From an uncultured Bacteroidales bacterium (lineage in GTDB: Bacteria > Bacteroidota > Bacteroidia > Bacteroidales > Muribaculaceae), in assembly GCA_902776955.1 (NCBI GenBank), contig CACYSG010000012.1, positions 33,886-97,885 on the forward strand: a DNA stretch of 64,000 nucleotides. Direction: 5' to 3'. The number at the start of each line of letters is the position of its first letter. The stretch's first letter is position 1. The notes under the pieces were generated by a model, which was not told the origin of the DNA, did not search any database, and saw only the letters and a program-made list of their open reading frames with translations. Below, piece by piece: positions 9,715-18,268 of the stretch. The translations under genes were made by a program, and so were the position numbers.

Positions 9715-11984
9715 ATGAAGAAATTACTTTTTCTAATGCTGATAGCTATGCTGTCTTCAATGACAGTACAAGCTATGGACTCCGAAAATGGAGGAGTTAC
9801 AAGTGGCTCCAGAGCTCTCGGATACTTCACCATGCCGGAGCTTCAAGTCGAGCCCGGTGAGACTGTAGTAGTGCCCATTTCCTTCACTTGTGAGGATCCC
9901 GTCCGTGCACTTGGCGTCTACACCACCGTTCCCGATGGCTTTGAGGTCATCAGCGTTGAGCCCACCGACAGGGCCATCGCACAATTCCAGTACGCCACGC
10001 CCGCTGGGCAGTGCAACATGGCCTTCTATGACATCTATAATCAATTGGCCCTTGCAGGCACTGAAGGCGTTGTCGTCAACATCACGCTCAAAGCTGCCGA
10101 AAACTTGTCAGGTGATTACACCTATACCATCAACAGGAGCGATTACGGCATTGTAGGCACTAGCGATTCTTATTATCCCGAGAATGTATCCACCACGATT
10201 CATGTAGGCGGTACTCCCTCCATCGGTGCCCTCGGCGTGTTCTCGATGCCCTCGCTTCAGGTCGAGGCCGGTGACACGTTCGTTCTTCCCGTTTCGTTCA
10301 ACTGTGAGAACTCTGTTTACTCGCTCGCATTCGGTGTGGCCATCCCCACGGGATTTGAGGTCGTCAGCGTTCAGAAGGCCGACAGGGTGACCGGTACTTT
10401 CCAGTACGCAACCCCCGCTGGGGCCGTCAACGTGGCCATCTATGACATCAACGGTGCGAGTGCCATCAACGGCAACGAAGGCCCGGTGATCAACATCACC
10501 CTGAAGGCTACCGAAAACCTGTCAGGCGATTACACGTTCACCGTCAATGACGGCAATCCCTCGGCGTATTCACGATGCCCGAACTTCAGGTCGAGGCCGG
10601 TGACACGTTCGTTCTTCCCGTTTCGTTCAACTGTGAGAACTCTGTTTACTCGCTCGCCTTCGGCGTAGCCATTCCCGAGGGATTTGAGGTCGTCAGCGTT
10701 GAGAAGGCCGACAGGGTGACCGGTACATTCCAGTACGCAACCCCCGCTGGAGCCGTCAACGTGGCCATCTATGACCTCAACGGTGCAAGTGCCATCAACG
10801 GCAACGAAGGCCCGGTGATCAACATCACCCTGAAGGCTACCGAAAACCTGTCTGGTGATTACACATTCACCGTCAGCGAGGGCAACTACGGTATTGTAGG
10901 CCTCGTAGGCAATCCCCAGTATCCCCAGGATGCATCCACCACGGTACACGTCAACGCTACTCCCTCCATCGGTGCCCTGGGCGTATTCACGATGCCCGAG
11001 CTTCAGGTCGAGGCTGGCGACACGTTCGTTCTTCCCGTTTCGTTCAACTGTGAGAACTCTGTTTACTCGCTCGCTTTCGCCGTAGACATTCCCGAGGGAT
11101 TTGAGATCGTCAGCGTTCAGAAGGCCGACAGAGTGACCGGTACATACGGGTCAGGTACCCCTGAGGGCACCAACACCGTTAACGTGATCATCTATAACCT
11201 CGATGCCGAAAGCGCTATCGATGGTCATGACGGCCCGGTGGTCAACATCACCTTGAAGGCTACCGAAAACCTGTCGGGTGATTACACAGTCATCCTCAGG
11301 GACGGCAATTACGGCGCCGTCGGCTTCGTAGGCAATCCCCAGTATCCCGAGAACGTGTCCACCACGATACATGTCAACGCCGCTACTCCCACCCCCGGCG
11401 CCCTCGGATACTTCACCATGCCTGAGCTTCAGGTCGAGCCCGGTCAGACTGTAGTAGTGCCCATTTCCTTCACCTGTGAGGATCCCGTCCGTGCACTCGG
11501 CGTCTTCACCACTGTTCCCGAGGGCTTTGAGGTCATCAGCGTTGAGCCCACCGAAAGGGCCATCGCACAATTCCAGTACGCCACGCCCGCCGGGCAGTGC
11601 AACATGGCCTTCTATGACATCTATAATCAAAGGGTTCTTGCAGGCACCGACGGCGTTATCGTCAACATCACGCTCAAGGCTGCCGAAAACCTGTCAGGCG
11701 ATTACACCTACACCATCAACAGGAGCGATTACGGCATTGTAGGCAATCTTGAAGAAGTCCTGTATCCCGAGAGTGTATCCACCACGATACATATTGTTTC
11801 GCCCCAGGGTGACGTGAATGGTGACAACCAGGTGAATGTCTCGGACGTAACCCTCTTGGTGAACTATCTGGTGAATGAAGACTCGCCCGAGGATATGCCC
11901 GCATCTGCCGATGTAAATAGGGACAGCACTGTAAACGTAAGCGACGTGACCACTCTGGTCAACATACTGCTCAACCGCAGATAA
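9715..11984 (+). pseudogene. Secreted five-module cohesin-like protein with C-terminal dockerin, frameshifted
   Basis: A signal peptide (MKKLLFLMLIAMLSSMTVQA) starts a row of five ~110-135-residue modules with a cohesin-like pattern: VEAGDTFVLPVSF, then GFEVVSVE, then PVINITLKA. Modules 1 and 5 are one subtype (EDPVRALGV); 2, 3 and 4 are another (ENSVYSLAF). The C-terminus (~11810-11981) is a type I dockerin of two calcium-binding repeats, DVNGDNQVNVSDV and DVNRDSTVNVSDV. The frame breaks near 10558: module 2 loses its final linker (about 88 bp compared with module 3) and the reading frame jumps, so the first part (9715-10668) ends early. The rest (10575-11984) has no signal peptide or start region of its own. 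The break could be real, a recombination product of near-identical repeats, or an assembly error. Confidence 0.82.
10228..11390 (+). repeat. Near-identical DNA repeats encoding modules 2, 3 and 4
   Basis: The segment encoding VEAGDTFVLPVSFNCENSV occurs three times with almost the same bases, near 10262, 10589 and 11005. The spacing is about 327 bp between the first two and about 416 bp between the next two; the shorter spacing corresponds to the ~88 bp missing at the frameshift. Confidence 0.88.
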
Positions 11985-12011
11985 CACATCTGTTAGGCGT
12001 TTACCCTAAAC

Positions 12012-12050
12012 AAGAGGTGCCGCATCGTCACTGGTGCGGCACTTCTTTTA
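12012..12050 (+). terminator. Terminator of the cohesin-like/dockerin gene
   Basis: The stem AAGAGGTGCCGCA / TGCGGCACTTCTT (one mismatch) is followed directly by TTTTAT, 27 bp after the stop codon. A good factor-independent terminator. Confidence 0.85.
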
Positions 12051-12082
12051 TATTCATTCGATGCACATTGAATCGCACTTCG

Positions 12083-12148
12083 CGCGAGAACCTTTAGCTC
12101 GGCGAAGCCAAATCAAAAAAATATTAGGAACGAAATAGAAGTTGGCCC
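12083..12148 (+). repeat. Dispersed repeat family R3, copy 1
   Basis: The block beginning CGCGAGAACCTTTAGCTCGG and ending near GAAGTTGGCCC recurs inverted at 30815-30877 and direct at 31863-31930. It contains a short palindrome, GAGAACCTTTAGCTC-like, but no reading frame. Confidence 0.85.
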
Positions 12149-12178
12149 TACTAGCTACTCTAGGTTGCAAGGTTACGG

Positions 12179-12236
12179 GGGGACGGTTCTTCAGTCCGAA
12201 AAATGCAAGCATTTTTCATCCAGAAGAGCCGTCCCC
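12179..12236. repeat. Family R1 hairpin element, copy 2
   Basis: Same design as copy 1: GGGGACGGTTCTT against AAGAGCCGTCCCC (one A-to-G change, still able to pair as G-U in RNA) around GAAAAATGC-AA-GCATTTTTC. Confidence 0.9.
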
Positions 12237-12248
12237 AATCGCTAGCGG

Positions 12249-12369
12249 GTAGGGCCTCGCCTTGGCGTGGCCGCAATTCGTGAAATCTGGTTTAATTGAA
12301 CGCGGAGCCAATTTGCTTAATTTGCGAAATTCGTAGTTTATTTTCGGCCACGCCAAGGCGAGGCCCTAC
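12249..12369. repeat. MITE-like element with 24-bp perfect inverted ends
   Basis: GTAGGGCCTCGCCTTGGC... at 12249-12272 is exactly complementary to 12346-12369. The 73 bp between them hold the AT-rich block (GCAATTCG... to AATTCGTAGTTTA) also seen at 8.5-8.6 kb. A longer element with the same ends lies at 32220-32624. Confidence 0.85.
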
Positions 12370-12470
12370 ATCCTGCGAATTCTCCACTGATGCGTTTTTC
12401 CTGACAATAATAATTCAGTTTGCACAAATTTTGCGTCTCTACAGGATGAAAGAATTGAATGACGGGGCGA

Positions 12471-13256
12471 TCAGAAGGAGTAGTCGAGGATCTGGTCGTT
12501 GAAGTGGATGTCGCGGTTCTCAAACAGGCGGTTCATGGCGCCGGCGGCGACCAGTTCACGGGTGGTGCCGGTGAGGACCTGTCGGTCGGTGGTGATGAGC
12601 CACAGTTCGTCGGCGAGCATGAGCGACTGGGAGATGTCGTGGCTGGAGAGGAGGACGGCCTTGCCGCGGTCGTGGGCCAGCGTCTGCAGCAGGCGCATCG
12701 TCTCGATGCGGCTGGCCACGTCGAGGAAGGCAGTGGGCTCGTCAAGGATGATGATGGGCGTCTGCTGGGCCAGTGCGCGGGCAATCATGGCCTTCTGGCG
12801 CTCGCCGTCGCTCAACGAGGACATGTACTCATTGGCCTTGCCGATGATACCCGCATCCTCCATCGACTGGCGCACGATTGCACGATCCTCGTCATCAAGG
12901 CGTCCCAGGAAGCCCGTGTGGGGTTGCCGTCCCAGGCCCACCAACTCGGTCACCGTGAGCGCCCCCGCCTGTACTCGCTCGGTCGATACCAGCCCGATGA
13001 GGCGGGAACGGTCCTTCTGGCTCATCTCCAACAGGTTCTTGCCGTTCACCTCGATGGTGCCCGCCAGGGGCCGCTCGTCGCAGGTCAGCGCCCGCAACAG
13101 CGTGGATTTTCCGGCTCCGTTCTGCCCGAGCAGCGCCACGAGTTTTCCGCTCTCGAGCGATAGATTCAGGTTGTTGAGCAGGGTCACCTGCTGCTTGCCG
13201 TTACGGTACCCGACGGCGAGGTCATGAGTCGTGAATATAGCGTTAGTGTTGTTCAT
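12471..13256 (-). CDS. ABC importer ATP-binding protein (iron-complex/cobalamin type)
   Basis: A 261-residue FecE/BtuD-type ATPase. The Walker A motif is GQNGAGKST (44-52), the signature is LSDGERQ (148-154) and Walker B is IIILDEPTAF (168-177); the switch His is in LLSSHDIS. It powers import of a metal chelate through the permease encoded just upstream. Its start codon overlaps the permease stop (TGATG), implying translational coupling. Last gene of a seven-gene run. The actual ligand (siderophore, haem, cobalamin) cannot be told from the sequence. Confidence 0.93.
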   Translation of the reverse strand: MNNTNAIFTTHDLAVGYRNGKQQVTLLNNLNLSLESGKLVALLGQNGAGKSTLLRALTCDERPLAGTIEVNGKNLLEMSQKDRSRLIGLVSTERVQAGALTVTELVGLGRQPHTGFLGRLDDEDRAIVRQSMEDAGIIGKANEYMSSLSDGERQKAMIARALAQQTPIIILDEPTAFLDVASRIETMRLLQTLAHDRGKAVLLSSHDISQSLMLADELWLITTDRQVLTGTTRELVAAGAMNRLFENRDIHFNDQILDYSF

Positions 13257-14290
13257 CAGTTGAAATATTGAATGCGACGGCGGTTAAGGATGATATACAG
13301 GATGATGGGCACGCCGATGACAGGCGTGATGGCATTGATGGGGATAATGCCGTGAGGGCTGCTCACGCTAGCCAGGGTACACAACAGGGCAATGTCGGCC
13401 CCGGCGAGTATCGTGGCAGGCACGAGACGGCTGTGGTTGCTCGTTCCCAGCGACATGCGGGCGATGTGGGGCACCACCAGGCCGATGAAGCCGATGGGGC
13501 CGCAGAAGGCCGTGACAACAGCCGTCAGCACGCCGGTGATGAGCAGCAGGATATTGCGGGTCATCGACACGTTAATGCCCAGATTGCGGGCATAGCGCGC
13601 TCCCAGCAGCAGGGCATTCAGCGGCTTGACCATGAGCGCCGCCCCGACGAGGGCAACGATGATGATTCCGGCATAGACAGGCATCTGGTCCACACTGACG
13701 CCCGAGAAGTTGCCGAAACCCCATGCCACATAGTTGTGGACCCCTTCTTCGGTGGCCACCGAGTTGAGCAGCTGCACCACACTCGAGGTGAGGTAGCTGA
13801 CGAGGATACCGATGATGAGCAGCATCGTGTTGCTGCGCACGATGGCCGAGAAAGCGATGAGTATGGCCAGCACCACTCCCGCTCCCATGAGGGCACCGAG
13901 CAGGATGGCCATGTAACTGCCCACGCTCTCGCCGAACAGGCCGCCCAGCGTGCCACCCATCGCCAGAATCACGATGGCAACACCCAGTCCCGCACCCGAG
14001 GAAACGCCCAGTATCGAGGGGCCTGCCAGCGGGTTGTTGAACGTCGTCTGCAGCAGCAGACCCGAAATCGACAGCGCGGCACCCGCCAGGGCCGCCGTAG
14101 CAATCATGGGAATGCGTGACTGCAGGATGATGATGTCCCATGCCTTGTTGCCGCTGCCCTTGCCCGATAGGATGTCAACAATGCCCGACGCGGGGATGTC
14201 CACCGAGCCGAACACGAGGCAAGCCACCGCCAGCAGCACCAGCAGCAGCGTGAGCGCCACGAGCGTGACGGCATAGCGGCGATATGTCAT
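13256..14290 (-). CDS. FecCD-family ABC transporter permease
   Basis: About 344 residues with roughly ten hydrophobic segments. The FecCD-family hallmarks GLLLQTTFNNPLAGPSILG and GPIGFIGLVVPHIAR are present, the latter being the segment that touches the ATPase. I chose the ATG at 14290 (MTYRRYAV...) because it begins the first membrane helix and sits 7 bp after the binding-protein stop. The frame extends 49 codons further upstream, but that part is only an out-of-frame reading of the binding-protein gene. Forms the inner-membrane channel of the importer. Confidence 0.93.
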   Translation of the reverse strand: MTYRRYAVTLVALTLLLVLLAVACLVFGSVDIPASGIVDILSGKGSGNKAWDIIILQSRIPMIATAALAGAALSISGLLLQTTFNNPLAGPSILGVSSGAGLGVAIVILAMGGTLGGLFGESVGSYMAILLGALMGAGVVLAILIAFSAIVRSNTMLLIIGILVSYLTSSVVQLLNSVATEEGVHNYVAWGFGNFSGVSVDQMPVYAGIIIVALVGAALMVKPLNALLLGARYARNLGINVSMTRNILLLITGVLTAVVTAFCGPIGFIGLVVPHIARMSLGTSNHSRLVPATILAGADIALLCTLASVSSPHGIIPINAITPVIGVPIILYIILNRRRIQYFN

Positions 14291-14297
14291 CGGAGTG

Positions 14298-15431
14298 TCA
14301 GTCAATGTGATGATACATCTGGTTAGTGAAGTCGGGGAACAGCTCGGGGTGCAGGATGGCGGCGAACTCGCGCAGCAGCACCTCGGGATGGAACGGGATG
14401 CGGTCAAAGAAGCGGGTCTTGTCGGTGTCGCACACATAGACGCGCTTGTTCTTGAAAGCGGCCATCTCCTTGTTCAGGTCATAGGCTCCCTGCAGGTCCT
14501 TGAGGGAAGTGATGTTGGTCCACTTGATGAACCAGTAGTCGGCGTCCTGGGCCACGGCAAGCACCTGATTGAAGTCCAGCGCCAGCGAACCCGTATTGGG
14601 GTCATCGGCCCAGAGGTAGCGTCCACCGGCATCGGTCAGGATGCGGGCCATGTAGCTCTGTCCTCCCGGCACGTTCCAAATGCCGCTGATGACCATCTCG
14701 GTGACGACCGTGGGATGAGTCTCGGCTCCGGCTGCCTTCTGTTTCAAGTCGTTATAGGCGTTGACGACAGCTTTATACAGACTGTCGGCCTCATCGCGTT
14801 TACCCACCAGCTCGCCATAGAATTTCATCCACTCGGCCCTGCCAAGCGGGTCATATTCCAGGTAATCGGCGCACTCGATGATGGGGATGTCCATCTTGGC
14901 GATTTGTCCGTAGCTCGCATCCTGGTAGGGAGAGAGCAGGATGGCGTCGGGCTGCATGTCGATGACACGTTCCACGGTGGGGTTCATCGAGTTGCCGCAG
15001 TCGGCGATGGTGCCGGCATTGATGCCCGCCACGAGCGTTGAGTCGATAAAATATTGCTTATCCACTACCCCCTTGACGACATCCAGGCAGCCCAACTCGC
15101 TCAAGAGGCTCGTGTGGACCGACGAATAGACCAGCGCGTTGCCGATGGGCGTGCGCACCACCGTTCCCTCGGGCAGGTCGGCAGGCAAGTCCTTGTCGCG
15201 GGGCACCAGCACATAGCGGTGAAGCACCCCACCCTTCCACGGGTCGCCCACGGTGACTACGGTATAGTCGGGCGTGCGTTGCATCGACAACAGCTTGGCG
15301 GCGGTAATCACCGAATCGCGGGCATCCAGAGCGTTATCGGCATTGCGGCCGTTCCTGAAACAGGAGGCCAGCAGCAGCAAGGCTGCAACAGAAAAGAGGG
15401 TCAGCAGGTATCTTTTGTCACTCATAATCAT
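14298..15431 (-). CDS. Periplasmic binding lipoprotein of the iron-complex ABC importer
   Basis: 377 residues with a lipoprotein signal (LLLLASC, Cys24) and a type III periplasmic-binding fold of the FecB/BtuF kind: an early YTVVTVGDPW segment, VVRTPIGNALVYSS in lobe 1, ERVIDMQPDAILLSPY, and a late VYVCDTDKTRFFDRIPFHPE segment. It should capture the chelate and deliver it to the FecCD permease. The start could be the first Met or the third residue (15425). It follows a small secreted-protein gene by 15 bp. Confidence 0.9.
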   Translation of the reverse strand: MIMSDKRYLLTLFSVAALLLLASCFRNGRNADNALDARDSVITAAKLLSMQRTPDYTVVTVGDPWKGGVLHRYVLVPRDKDLPADLPEGTVVRTPIGNALVYSSVHTSLLSELGCLDVVKGVVDKQYFIDSTLVAGINAGTIADCGNSMNPTVERVIDMQPDAILLSPYQDASYGQIAKMDIPIIECADYLEYDPLGRAEWMKFYGELVGKRDEADSLYKAVVNAYNDLKQKAAGAETHPTVVTEMVISGIWNVPGGQSYMARILTDAGGRYLWADDPNTGSLALDFNQVLAVAQDADYWFIKWTNITSLKDLQGAYDLNKEMAAFKNKRVYVCDTDKTRFFDRIPFHPEVLLREFAAILHPELFPDFTNQMYHHID

Positions 15432-15446
15432 TGATTCTCAGGCGGT

Positions 15447-16121
15447 TCAATCGGTATTCCATTCACCTTCATCCACCAGGTCAAGGATGTCTGGCCGCAA
15501 GACATCAGTCGAGGCGCGATCGATGAACTTGAGGAAATAATCGATGATGATATCAGGTTTTTTGTTGTATTTCATGCCCTCGTAGCGCATCTGCAGGTCG
15601 GGATAATCCTCGAGCAGGCCTCTCAGCACCTTTTGGTCGACCTCGAGCACCTTGCGGTTCTGGAAGTCCAGATAGTAGTAAAAGACATCATAGCCTTCAT
15701 AAGGATAGATATAGAAAACGAGCAGATAGGCCACCTTCTCGTTAAAGAACAAGGTCAAATAGCCCTGTTTAGTCAGGGTACCCAGGTTAAACTTATCTTT
15801 CAGATAGCGGGTATTGATGTACCAGATGCTGTCTCCCAACGCGGCGGCCATGTACTTATCATTAACGAAGTGGGCCAAGCTATCATCTTCCAGATGAAAA
15901 TGAATCTCGTCGGGCTCAGGCGGCAGGTCATCGGGAAAGTCATAGATGCTCGCAGGAGTGTTCATCAACATCTGCTCCCACGTCTCGAAAAAATAGATGG
16001 TATCCCTATGCTCGGCCTCTTGTGCCGTCACGCTTTGGGAAAAAGCCACCGCAACGATAAGGAGCGCAATATATCGTAAAATGAACTTCATGTGCTGTTT
16101 TTCTTTCTTTTGGTTGTTCAT
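15447..16121 (-). CDS. Secreted protein of unknown function (paralogue A)
   Basis: 224 residues; the signal peptide most naturally begins at the internal Met at 16091 (MKFILRYIALLIVAVAFS, then SVTAQ), so that ATG is a good alternative start. It is a paralogue of the gene just upstream: both have the order DTIYF-x-TWEQM near the N-terminus, ALGDSIW(Y/L)INT, FNEKVA, then DFQNRKVL, LLEDY, LQMRYEGMK and DR(A) near the end. I do not recognise the family. Position between maf and the chelate importer suggests only shared transcription. Shared features point to a periplasmic or surface role. Confidence 0.8.
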   Translation of the reverse strand: MNNQKKEKQHMKFILRYIALLIVAVAFSQSVTAQEAEHRDTIYFFETWEQMLMNTPASIYDFPDDLPPEPDEIHFHLEDDSLAHFVNDKYMAAALGDSIWYINTRYLKDKFNLGTLTKQGYLTLFFNEKVAYLLVFYIYPYEGYDVFYYYLDFQNRKVLEVDQKVLRGLLEDYPDLQMRYEGMKYNKKPDIIIDYFLKFIDRASTDVLRPDILDLVDEGEWNTD

Positions 16122-16124
16122 CGA

Positions 16125-16772
16125 TTACTGGTCAACCAGTTCTAGGATGGTAGGCCGCATAAAATCCTGGGTGGCACGGTCAACGTACTTGAAGAAGTAA
16201 TCCTCGATGATGTGGCGCTTCTTGTAGTCCTTCATGCCCTCGTAACGCATCTGCAAGTCGTGATAATCCTCGAGCAGGGCGCTCAGCACAGCGGGAGTGA
16301 CCTTGAGGACCTTGCGGTTCTGGAAATCGATATAAAAGTAATCGCCCTCAGGGTAATAATCCTCGCTGGGACCAAACAGGATGTCCTTGACACTCATTGC
16401 GGCATCCGACACCACAAAGGCCACTTTCTCGTTGAAGTACAGCGGGACGAAATCACTCAGTTTCTTGGCATCGCCGCCGAAGTTCTGACGCAGATAGTGA
16501 GTATTGATGAGCCAAATGCTGTCACCCAATGTTGCGGCAACGACTCTTTCCGAGATTCGGCTATCGTCGGTAGTGATAACGACATCATAGGGGGTAATCG
16601 TCTCGATCCACGGATCGACGAGGGCAATCACCGGTTCCTCGTTGAACATCTGTTCCCATGTGTTGTAGAAATAGATGGTGTCGTGAGGCATCTCACTGGT
16701 GATAGCCACGGCCTGAATTGACGTCATCGCCAGGACCATCAGCACGATCATATTACGCATCCGGTTTTTCAT
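16125..16772 (-). CDS. Secreted protein of unknown function (paralogue B)
   Basis: 215 residues with a signal peptide (MKNRMRNMIVLMVLAMTSIQ). It is a paralogue of the next gene, with its stop 3 bp before the first possible start of that gene. Conserved blocks include FYNTWEQM, ATLGDSIWLINTHYLRQNF, DFQNRKVLKV and LQMRYEGMKDYKK. No catalytic or metal-binding motif is obvious. A tandem duplication inside an otherwise housekeeping operon. Confidence 0.8.
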   Translation of the reverse strand: MKNRMRNMIVLMVLAMTSIQAVAITSEMPHDTIYFYNTWEQMFNEEPVIALVDPWIETITPYDVVITTDDSRISERVVAATLGDSIWLINTHYLRQNFGGDAKKLSDFVPLYFNEKVAFVVSDAAMSVKDILFGPSEDYYPEGDYFYIDFQNRKVLKVTPAVLSALLEDYHDLQMRYEGMKDYKKRHIIEDYFFKYVDRATQDFMRPTILELVDQ

Positions 16773-16785
16773 TTCATTATAGCGT

Positions 16786-17361
16786 TTAGAATGTTTTCAA
16801 CAACTGATAGAGCTTGCGGGTGGGCAGCCCCATCACATTATAAAAATCACCGTTAATTCCCTGAATGCCGATGTTGCCTATCCACTCCTGGATGCCGTAG
16901 GCACCGGCCTTGTCCAGCGGGCGGTAATGGCTGATGTAGTAGTCAATCTCGTCGTCGGTGAGTTCGGCGAAGTGGACGATGCTCGTGTCGGCAAACGACT
17001 CGGTGCGGTCGCGGGTGGTCACACACACGCCGCTGATGACCCTGTGGGCACGGCCCGAGAGGGCGCGCAGCATGCGGTGGGCGTCGGCCTCGCCGACGGG
17101 TTTGCCCAGCACGGCCTCGTCAAGGACGACGACAGTGTCGGCGGTGATGAGCAGTTCGTTGGGCTTGAGGGGATGCCCCTCGGCCTTGATGCGGGCGAGA
17201 TAGACGGGGATATCCTCGACAGGCAAGCTGGCGGGATAGGTCTCGTCGATACCCTTGATGGCCTCGACACGGAAGGTCACGCCCATGTCGTTTAGCAGTT
17301 CGCGACGGCGGGGGGAGTTACTCCCCAGCACCACATCATATTTATCGAGATTATTGAGCAT
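16786..17361 (-). CDS. maf: Maf-type nucleotide pyrophosphatase
   Basis: 191 residues. Maf/YhdE signatures: LGSNSPRRRELL near the N-terminus, ITADTVVVLD in the middle and DKAGAYGIQEW towards the end. The family hydrolyses non-canonical or modified nucleoside triphosphates (dTTP/UTP-type pyrophosphatase), acting in nucleotide-pool hygiene. It follows the DUF2520 gene by 17 bp. From memory, in many Bacteroides genomes a KDO-8-P phosphatase gene lies between these two; here there is none. Confidence 0.93.
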   Translation of the reverse strand: MLNNLDKYDVVLGSNSPRRRELLNDMGVTFRVEAIKGIDETYPASLPVEDIPVYLARIKAEGHPLKPNELLITADTVVVLDEAVLGKPVGEADAHRMLRALSGRAHRVISGVCVTTRDRTESFADTSIVHFAELTDDEIDYYISHYRPLDKAGAYGIQEWIGNIGIQGINGDFYNVMGLPTRKLYQLLKTF

Positions 17362-17378
17362 TGTGATGATGATAGTCG

Positions 17379-18143
17379 TTAGTTTTTTGTGCGGTGGATG
17401 ATGGAGTCGGTCAACAGGCGGTAAACATCGCGCTTGTCGCCGTCGAGCATCGCTAGGTGGCGCTCGATGACCTGACGGTCGTGGCGCACGGCGGGCCCGG
17501 TCTGGGACTGGGCGGGCGCGAGGTGGTCCAGTTTCTCAACCGTGGTGCGGATGAGCGGCAACATCGCGTCAAACGACAGTCCGGCATCGTCAAGCACCTC
17601 GCTGGCCAGCGTCCACATGTGGTTGGCGAAGTTGCACGAGAACACCGAGGCGATGTGCAGCTGGAGCCGCTGGGCGCTATCGACCGCGGTGACGTGGCGC
17701 GAGAGCAACGAGCCCAGTTCCAACACGTCGCGCAAAGCGGCATCGTCAGAGCCCTCGGCAAAGAAATGGACCTCGTCGAGAGGCACGACCATCTCGCGGG
17801 AGAACGACTGCATGGGCCACAACACGCCATAACGGGCACGGTGCCCCTCGAACAGGCTGGCGGGCTTGCTCCCCGAGACGTGAATCCACAACGCGCCGTT
17901 GTCGGGCACCGCAGCGATGACGCCGGCGATGGCATCGTCGCTCACGGCAATGATATAGGCGTCGGCATCGGGGACGAGCGCGCCCAGGTCATCGACGGCG
18001 TCGGGACAGCCGACGGCATCGGCGAGCAAACGGGCATGAGCCAGGCGGCGGCTATAGATTTGCGCCACCTCGCAACGTGCGGCCATACCATGCGCCAGGC
18101 TGGTCGCCACATTACCGGAACCAATGATTACCACGCGTCTCAT
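17379..18143 (-). CDS. Rossmann-like and DUF2520 domain protein
   Basis: 254 residues. An N-terminal NAD(P)-type Rossmann fold (VVIIGSGNVATSLAHGM, residues ~4-20) is followed by the DUF2520 helical half (around HFFAEGSDDAAL and ASVFSCNFANHMW). It resembles pyrroline-5-carboxylate reductase or 6-phosphogluconate dehydrogenase in layout; the substrate is unknown. First gene of the seven-gene minus-strand run. The promoter box ends 8 bp before the ATG. Confidence 0.87.
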   Translation of the reverse strand: MRRVVIIGSGNVATSLAHGMAARCEVAQIYSRRLAHARLLADAVGCPDAVDDLGALVPDADAYIIAVSDDAIAGVIAAVPDNGALWIHVSGSKPASLFEGHRARYGVLWPMQSFSREMVVPLDEVHFFAEGSDDAALRDVLELGSLLSRHVTAVDSAQRLQLHIASVFSCNFANHMWTLASEVLDDAGLSFDAMLPLIRTTVEKLDHLAPAQSQTGPAVRHDRQVIERHLAMLDGDKRDVYRLLTDSIIHRTKN

Positions 18144-18151
18144 TTGTCATG

Positions 18152-18182
18152 CAAAATTACACTATAGACATGACATAGGCAA
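18152..18182 (-). promoter_or_regulatory. Promoter of the DUF2520-maf-ABC importer run
   Basis: On the minus strand TAATTTTG (18159-18152) is preceded by TTG (18182-18180) at 20 bp. Transcription should start within a few bases of the ATG at 18143, giving a nearly leaderless mRNA. Confidence 0.6.
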
Positions 18183-18233
18183 GAAAGTTTAACGTTTTGC
18201 TAATTCGCCGCTACAGTTTCAGAGAAAAAATAC

Positions 18234-18241
18234 TACCTTTG
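18234..18241 (+). promoter_or_regulatory. -7 box of msrA
   Basis: TACCTTTG matches TAnnTTTG. No clear -33 element is seen. The leader would be about 22 nt and contains a purine-rich GAGAGAAG ahead of the ATG. Confidence 0.5.
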
Positions 18242-18268
18242 TAACTGACAAAAACAACGAGAGAAGTT

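Larger units (their letters stand above)
11985..12470. other. Intergenic region: terminator plus three repeat families
   Basis: No gene seen. Contents in order: the terminator hairpin after the cohesin-like gene, an R3 repeat (12083-12148), an R1 hairpin (12179-12236), a MITE-like element with 24-bp inverted ends (12249-12369), and a right-end remnant of the R2 element (12414-12440). Confidence 0.75.

Noticed and set aside
10575-11984. The second part of the cohesin-like gene as an independent gene
   Set aside because: Its first Met lies in the middle of a module, with no signal peptide or promoter; it is the continuation of the frameshifted gene.
14291-14437. A 49-residue Cys/Ser/Pro-rich extension of the FecCD permease
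   Set aside because: It overlaps the binding-protein gene in another frame; the membrane protein starts at 14290.
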